Shown here in pieces: positions 8,015-11,604 of a stretch of DNA of 11,604 bases (its first letter is position 1; every line of letters begins with the position of its first letter). The position numbers and the translations under genes were made by a program. The notes beneath the pieces were generated by a model. It saw only the letters and a list, made by a program, of their open reading frames with translations, was not told the DNA's origin and did no database searches. The DNA is taken from the NCBI GenBank assembly GCA_041628225.1, contig JBFKPQ010000074.1:1-11604 (forward strand), in the 5' to 3' direction. Origin of the DNA: JBFKPQ01 sp041628225. Its GTDB lineage: Bacteria; Actinomycetota; Acidimicrobiia; Spongiisociales; JAENVV01.

Positions 8015-8485
8015 TTACCAGCGGTAGTGGGCGAAGGCCTTGTTCGACTCGGCCATCTTGTGGATGTCTTCGCGACGCTTCATCGCGGCACCCGCGCGGT
8101 TGCTGGCGTCCATGATCTCGTTGGCGAGGCGCTCGGCCATCGTCTTCTCTTTCCGCCGGCGGGCGTACTCGACGAGCCAGCGGACCGACAGCGTCCCGGC
8201 GCGGCGCGGCGGCACCTCGACGGGAACCTGATACGACGAGCCTCCCACACGACGGGAACGAACCTCGAGGTGCGGGCGCAGGTTGTCGAGCGCTCGCTTC
8301 AGCACGACGGCGGGATCTTGGCCGCTGCGTCGTTCGACGATCTCGAGGGCGTCGTACACGATCGTACGGGCCGTCTCCTTCTTGCCCTTGAGCAGGACCT
8401 TGTTGATGACCTGGCTCACCTGAACCGACCGGAAGACCGGATCCGGTTCGACGGAGCGCTTCTGGGCGGGGCCTCTACGTGCCAT
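8015..8485 (-). CDS. rpsG: 30S ribosomal protein S7
   Basis: S7 nucleates assembly of the 3' domain of 16S rRNA and contacts the E-site tRNA. The 156-aa product is of standard bacterial length. Typical motifs are DPVFRSVQVSQVINKVL (15-31), GGSSYQVPVEVPPRR (81-95), LSVRWLVEYARRR and the C-terminal HKMAESNKAFAHYRW. The ATG at 8485 follows the rpsL stop by 3 bp, with AAGGA overlapping the end of rpsL as ribosome-binding site. In E. coli S7 represses the str operon. No comparable rpsL-rpsG spacer exists here, so any feedback site would have to be elsewhere. Confidence 0.97.
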   Translation of the reverse strand: MARRGPAQKRSVEPDPVFRSVQVSQVINKVLLKGKKETARTIVYDALEIVERRSGQDPAVVLKRALDNLRPHLEVRSRRVGGSSYQVPVEVPPRRAGTLSVRWLVEYARRRKEKTMAERLANEIMDASNRAGAAMKRREDIHKMAESNKAFAHYRW

Positions 8486-8488
8486 CAG

Positions 8489-8857
8489 CTAGTCCTTCTT
8501 CGTGCCGTATCGGGAACGTGCCTGCTTGCGGCCACTCACCGAGGCGGTGTCCAGCGCACCGCGGATGACCTTGTAGCGAACGCCGGGGAGGTCCTTCACA
8601 CGACCGCCACGGACCAGCACGATGGAGTGCTCCTGGAGGTTGTGACCTTCGCCCGGGATGTAGGCGGTCACTTCGACGCCGGAGCTGAGCCGCACACGGC
8701 AGACCTTGCGAAGCGCCGAGTTCGGCTTCTTCGGGGTGACGGTGTACACGCGCGTGCACACACCGCGTCGCTGCGGAGCGCCCTTCAGACCGGGCGTCTT
8801 CTCCTTCTTGGGCTTGGGCTTGCGGCCCTGCCTGACAAGCTGCTGGATTGTCGGCAT
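8489..8857 (-). CDS. rpsL: 30S ribosomal protein S12
   Basis: S12 sits at the decoding centre and controls tRNA selection accuracy. The 122-aa product starts MPTIQQLVRQGR. It has the TPKKPNSALRKVCRVRL block (from residue 41) and the GEGHNLQEHS and RGGRVKDLPGVRY blocks. Lys43 and Lys88, the positions where substitutions usually give streptomycin resistance or dependence, are both lysine, so the allele looks streptomycin-sensitive at these sites. Asp89, the position methylthiolated by RimO in E. coli, is present. The ATG at 8857 has a strong AGAGGAGA at 8861-8868. It is the first gene of the str operon. Confidence 0.98.
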   Translation of the reverse strand: MPTIQQLVRQGRKPKPKKEKTPGLKGAPQRRGVCTRVYTVTPKKPNSALRKVCRVRLSSGVEVTAYIPGEGHNLQEHSIVLVRGGRVKDLPGVRYKVIRGALDTASVSGRKQARSRYGTKKD

Positions 8858-8935
8858 CGTTCTCCTCTACTGCGCCGTGACACCCGAGACACACCCAGTG
8901 AACAGGGGGACCCGGCCGTCCGGCCTGGAACTCGA

Positions 8936-8965
8936 AGTATATGATCGCGCCGAAACGCCGGTCAA
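8936..8965 (-). promoter_or_regulatory. Putative sigma-70-type promoter of the str operon
   Basis: On the minus strand, -35 TTGACC (8965-8960) and -10 TATACT (8941-8936) are separated by 18 bp. The predicted start near 8929 leaves a leader of about 70 nt before rpsL. It is the best promoter match in the window and sits in the only large gap upstream of rpsL. The remaining 8858-9049 gap shows the rpsL ribosome-binding site but no gene and no convincing terminator for the upstream gene. Confidence 0.8.
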
Positions 8966-9049
8966 AACCGACCGCAACCGGCCGCGTCATCACTGGCGCC
9001 GCCCTGTTGGACCTGAGCAGTGTAGACGGCGATACGGGCGAGCCCAAGC

Positions 9050-10303
9050 TCAGAAGCCGAGCACCACGGCGCCGGCGAGCGCGATGACGCCGGCCGGAAT
9101 CAAGATGACGCTCACCGCCCGGGCGAGGCGGCGTGATCCGAGGGACATGACCATGCCGGCTTTGACGAACGTGTTGACCGCGGCTGCCACCAAGATCACC
9201 CGGGCACCGGTATCGACGGTGAGGGACCCCTGGCTCACCAGGTTGGCGGTGGAGAGCGTGATGGCATCGACGTCGTTGATGCCGCTCACCGCTCCGACGA
9301 GGAGCAGACTCGACTCGGACACCCGCTCGACGAGGGCCTTGGAGATGAAGATGATGACGCCGTACAAGGCCCCGAACTGCAACGCGGTGGCGAGCGTCAG
9401 CGGGTTCTTGACCTCGAAGGACTCCTCTTCGACCGAGGTGGCGAGGCTCTTGCGCCACCACACGAAGGCGGCGACGGCCACCAGCACGGTGGGGATGGCC
9501 AGCGGGACCGCCAACCGGCCGATCAGGTCGCGGCTGATCACACCGGCCTCCACCCCGACGCGAGGAAACATGATCCCGGAGGCGCTGAGGACACCGGCGG
9601 CGAGCGCCGGCACCAACACGTCGCGACGCTTCGAGATGCGGGAGAACCCCAGCGACACGGCCGTCGATGAGACGAGGCCACCGAACAAGCCGGTGGCGGC
9701 CAGGCCGCTCGTGCCCATGAAACGCAACGTCACGTACCCCACCAACCCGATCGCCGACACGAGCACGACCATGAACCAGATCTGGCGTGGGTTGATGGCG
9801 TCGAAGGGTCCGATGGACTCGTCGGGAACGATGGGCAGGATCACGGCCGTGAGAACGCCGAACTGCACGACGGCCCGTACGTCGTCGATCGAGAACCGGT
9901 CGGTGAGCCGGTGCAGGGGTTCCTTGAAGGCGAGTATGCCGGTCACGCCGACCGCCACGGCCACCGCCGCCACGTACCAGGTGTTCCAGGCGAGGGCGCC
10001 GATCGTGAAGACGGCAAAGGCGGCCGCCTCGGTCGTCGTCCCCCAATCGCCGCTGCGGCGCGCTCCGACGGCATAACCGGTGAGGAGCAGACCGACGAAG
10101 CCGAGTGTCACCGCCGCGAACGCAAAGCCGCCGTACTGGTCGCCGACCAGAGCGGCGGCCGCCCCCCAGATGCCGTAGAGCGAGAAGCTGCGGGGCCCCG
10201 CCGACAAGTCGTCCCAACCCGGCGCGAGTTGCCGTTCCATGCCGACGACACCGCCCAGCCCGGCCGCGACCAGGAATGCCGTGATGATGTGTCCGGTGTC
10301 CAC
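9050..10303 (-). CDS. MgtC/SapB-DUF4010 family polytopic membrane protein
   Basis: This is a very hydrophobic protein with about a dozen likely membrane spans. The N-terminal part resembles MgtC/SapB: a first span ending GLGGVVGMERQ, then the AGPRSFSLYGIWGAAAAL segment. The C-terminal half resembles DUF4010, with GLFGGLVSSTAVSLGFSR and GAVSGINDVDAITLSTANLV. The biochemical role of such two-part proteins is not established; MgtC itself is linked to growth in low magnesium and to inhibition of F-ATPase. The start is uncertain. GTG at 10303 gives 417 aa with the family-like beginning (MDTGHIITAFL). TTG at 10345 or GTG at 10333 would add a non-conserved stretch. No Shine-Dalgarno is seen before 10303, but TAGGCT is placed as for a leaderless mRNA. 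It is upstream of, and codirectional with, the str operon but probably separate from it. Confidence 0.85.
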   Translation of the reverse strand: MDTGHIITAFLVAAGLGGVVGMERQLAPGWDDLSAGPRSFSLYGIWGAAAALVGDQYGGFAFAAVTLGFVGLLLTGYAVGARRSGDWGTTTEAAAFAVFTIGALAWNTWYVAAVAVAVGVTGILAFKEPLHRLTDRFSIDDVRAVVQFGVLTAVILPIVPDESIGPFDAINPRQIWFMVVLVSAIGLVGYVTLRFMGTSGLAATGLFGGLVSSTAVSLGFSRISKRRDVLVPALAAGVLSASGIMFPRVGVEAGVISRDLIGRLAVPLAIPTVLVAVAAFVWWRKSLATSVEEESFEVKNPLTLATALQFGALYGVIIFISKALVERVSESSLLLVGAVSGINDVDAITLSTANLVSQGSLTVDTGARVILVAAAVNTFVKAGMVMSLGSRRLARAVSVILIPAGVIALAGAVVLGF

Positions 10304-10310
10304 GACGGTG

Positions 10311-10316
10311 AGCCTA
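10311..10316 (-). promoter_or_regulatory. Possible -10 box for a leaderless membrane-protein transcript
   Basis: TAGGCT (TANNNT type) on the minus strand ends 7 nt before the GTG at 10303, the spacing expected if transcription starts on or next to the start codon. No good -35 is present. The wider 10304-10412 region between the divergent genes holds nothing else convincing apart from the hutH ribosome-binding site. Confidence 0.35.
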
Positions 10317-10412
10317 GAGGCCCAGGGCGCCACGGCCGTCGGCAACGGACGGCTCGGGTGTGCCAGACTGCACGGCGGCGCCCCGCACCGAATTCGTCGA
10401 AAGGACGGTCGC

Positions 10413-11604
10413 GTGACTCAACCACTGATCCTCGACGGCGGCCCCGTCACGATCGAGGATGTTGAGTCCGTCGCCGTCGGCCACCGGCCGGTCGTCGCCC
10501 GCGCCGACCTGGCCGATCGGATGGAACCGGCCCGAGCGTTCGTCGAGCGCGCGGTCGGCGAAGGCCGCGTCGTGTACGGGGTCACCACCGGCTTCGGTGC
10601 TCTGTCATCGACCCGCATCAGCCCGGACGATGCGGCCCGTCTTCAGATTTCGCTCGTGCGAAGTCATGCGGCGGGCGTCGGATCTCCTCTCGACCGCCCG
10701 CTCGTTCGGGCGATGCTGTTGCTACGAGCCCGGACCCTCGCTCAGGGGTATTCGGGCATTCGGTCGGTATTCGTGGAGCGATACCTGGACTTCCTGCGCC
10801 TGGACATCTTGCCGGTGGTCCCGTCCCAGGGCTCGGTTGGCGCCAGCGGGGACCTGGCGCCGTTTGCCCACCTCGCTCTGGCCGTGATCGGCGAAGGACT
10901 CCTCGACGAAGGTCGGGGGCCCGAACCGGCCCGGGACGTTCTGGGACGCCACGGTCTCGAGCCGCTCGAGCTCCGACCAAAGGAGGGGCTCAGTCTTCTG
11001 AACGGCACGGAGGGCATGGCGGCGTTCGCGGCGCTGGGCGTTCAGCGGGCCCGCCGCCTGGCCGTCGCCGCCGATGCCGCATGCGCGCTGTCGGTGGAGG
11101 CACTGGTGGGTTCGAGTCGTCCGTTTCGTGCGGAGGTGCACGCACTCCGACCACACCCGGGGCAGATCGAATCGGCAGCTCGCATCGCCGCCGCGCTCGA
11201 CCGATCCGAGATCGGCGACTCACACGCCGACGACTTCGTCCACGCCGTCCAAGATGCCTATTCGCTGCGGTGCGCCCCCCAGGTCCACGGTGCGTCGCTC
11301 GACACCATCGATCATGCGGCCGCCGTGGTCGGCCGGGAGTTGGGTTCGGTCGTCGACAACCCGATCGTGTTCGCCGACCGGGACGAGGTCGTCTCCGCAG
11401 GGAACTTCCATGGCCAGCCGCTGGCGTTCGCCCTGGATTTCCTGACGATCGCCGTGACCGAACTCTCCAGTATCTCAGAACGCCGCATCGACCGCCTCCT
11501 CGACCCGCAGCGATCCGGTGGCCTGCCGGCATTCCTCTCGCCCGACCCCGGCGTGGAGTCGGGCCTCATGCTCGCCCAATACACGGCTGCGGCACTCGTC
11601 GCCG
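10413..11604 (+). CDS. hutH: Histidine ammonia-lyase (5' part, cut by the window edge)
   Basis: The enzyme removes ammonia from L-histidine to give urocanate, the first step of histidine degradation, in the cytoplasm. The 397 codons in view are about three quarters of a normal ~510-aa HAL. The MIO cofactor triad Ala-Ser-Gly is at residues 144-146, in GSVGASGDLAPFAHL. Active-site landmarks follow HAL numbering: Tyr55 in VVYGVTTGFG, His85 in RSHAAGVG, Asn197 in LLNGTEG, and the VQDAYSLRCAPQVHG block (279-293). DNPIVF and GNFHGQPLAFALDFL follow. His85 favours HAL or a tyrosine lyase over PAL, and the QDAYSLRCAPQ block favours HAL. The start is GTG at 10413, with AAAGGA at 10400-10405, 7 nt upstream. 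The gene diverges from the membrane-protein gene. No other hut genes are in the window. Confidence 0.93.
   Translation, partial: MTQPLILDGGPVTIEDVESVAVGHRPVVARADLADRMEPARAFVERAVGEGRVVYGVTTGFGALSSTRISPDDAARLQISLVRSHAAGVGSPLDRPLVRAMLLLRARTLAQGYSGIRSVFVERYLDFLRLDILPVVPSQGSVGASGDLAPFAHLALAVIGEGLLDEGRGPEPARDVLGRHGLEPLELRPKEGLSLLNGTEGMAAFAALGVQRARRLAVAADAACALSVEALVGSSRPFRAEVHALRPHPGQIESAARIAAALDRSEIGDSHADDFVHAVQDAYSLRCAPQVHGASLDTIDHAAAVVGRELGSVVDNPIVFADRDEVVSAGNFHGQPLAFALDFLTIAVTELSSISERRIDRLLDPQRSGGLPAFLSPDPGVESGLMLAQYTAAALVA

Noticed and set aside
8898..8928. GC-rich dyads in the rpsL leader (around GGCC-GGAC-GGCC)
   Set aside because: Stems are only 4 bp and easily expected by chance at this base composition, so no regulatory element is called.
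8706..10076. A 456-codon plus-strand frame antisense to the membrane-protein gene
   Set aside because: It is a Thr/Arg/Ala-rich shadow of the minus-strand gene with no domain likeness or ribosome-binding site.
8475..10217. A 580-codon minus-strand frame across the membrane-protein gene, the promoter gap and rpsL
   Set aside because: It is out of frame with two well-supported proteins, runs through a strong promoter and ribosome-binding site, and is Arg/Gly-rich without recognisable motifs.
10990..11532. Minus-strand open frames within hutH
   Set aside because: The plus-strand frame carries the complete set of HAL motifs; the antisense frames are low-complexity.

Overview
This is a high-GC bacterial window dominated by the conserved translation-machinery locus, read on the minus strand. 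From right to left it carries the str operon (rpsL-rpsG-fusA-tuf) and then the front of the S10 operon (rpsJ-rplC-rplD-rplW-rplB-rpsS-rplV-rpsC-rplP, the last cut by the left edge). Protein flavour, GTG starts, 18-bp promoter spacers with degenerate -10 boxes and a possible leaderless gene suggest an actinomycete (Actinomycetota, perhaps Acidimicrobiia). That placement is inference from sequence style, not a database match.

Region by region: 1-4326 is the S10 operon, very tightly packed (overlaps of 1-8 bp or gaps of 3-4 bp). Positions 4327-4642 form a control region: a terminator with a TTCG loop behind tuf, a good sigma-70-type promoter, and a leader of roughly 180 nt. The leader ends in a long hairpin that abuts the rpsJ Shine-Dalgarno. 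Positions 4643-8857 are tuf, fusA, rpsG and rpsL, driven by a clear promoter at 8936-8965. Upstream of that, still on the minus strand, is a polytopic membrane protein of the MgtC/SapB-DUF4010 type (9050-10303). Diverging from it on the plus strand is histidine ammonia-lyase (hutH), cut by the right edge.

The ribosomal genes build the decoding site (S12, S7, S19, S10, S3), the exit tunnel and peptidyl-transferase surroundings (L2, L3, L4, L22, L23, L16) and the two GTPase factors EF-Tu and EF-G. The two right-hand genes have no obvious functional link to translation.

I see no new defence, mobile or biosynthetic system. The points worth a second look are: the tuf gene has wobble-base usage sharply unlike every neighbour, with a return to local usage in its last codons; S3 has a long C-terminal tail with a 9-residue tandem repeat whose copies differ only silently; the rpsJ leader hairpin looks like a candidate autoregulatory site; a second hairpin lies between rpsG and fusA; and several proteins end in acidic tails that are the translated image of the next gene's Shine-Dalgarno.
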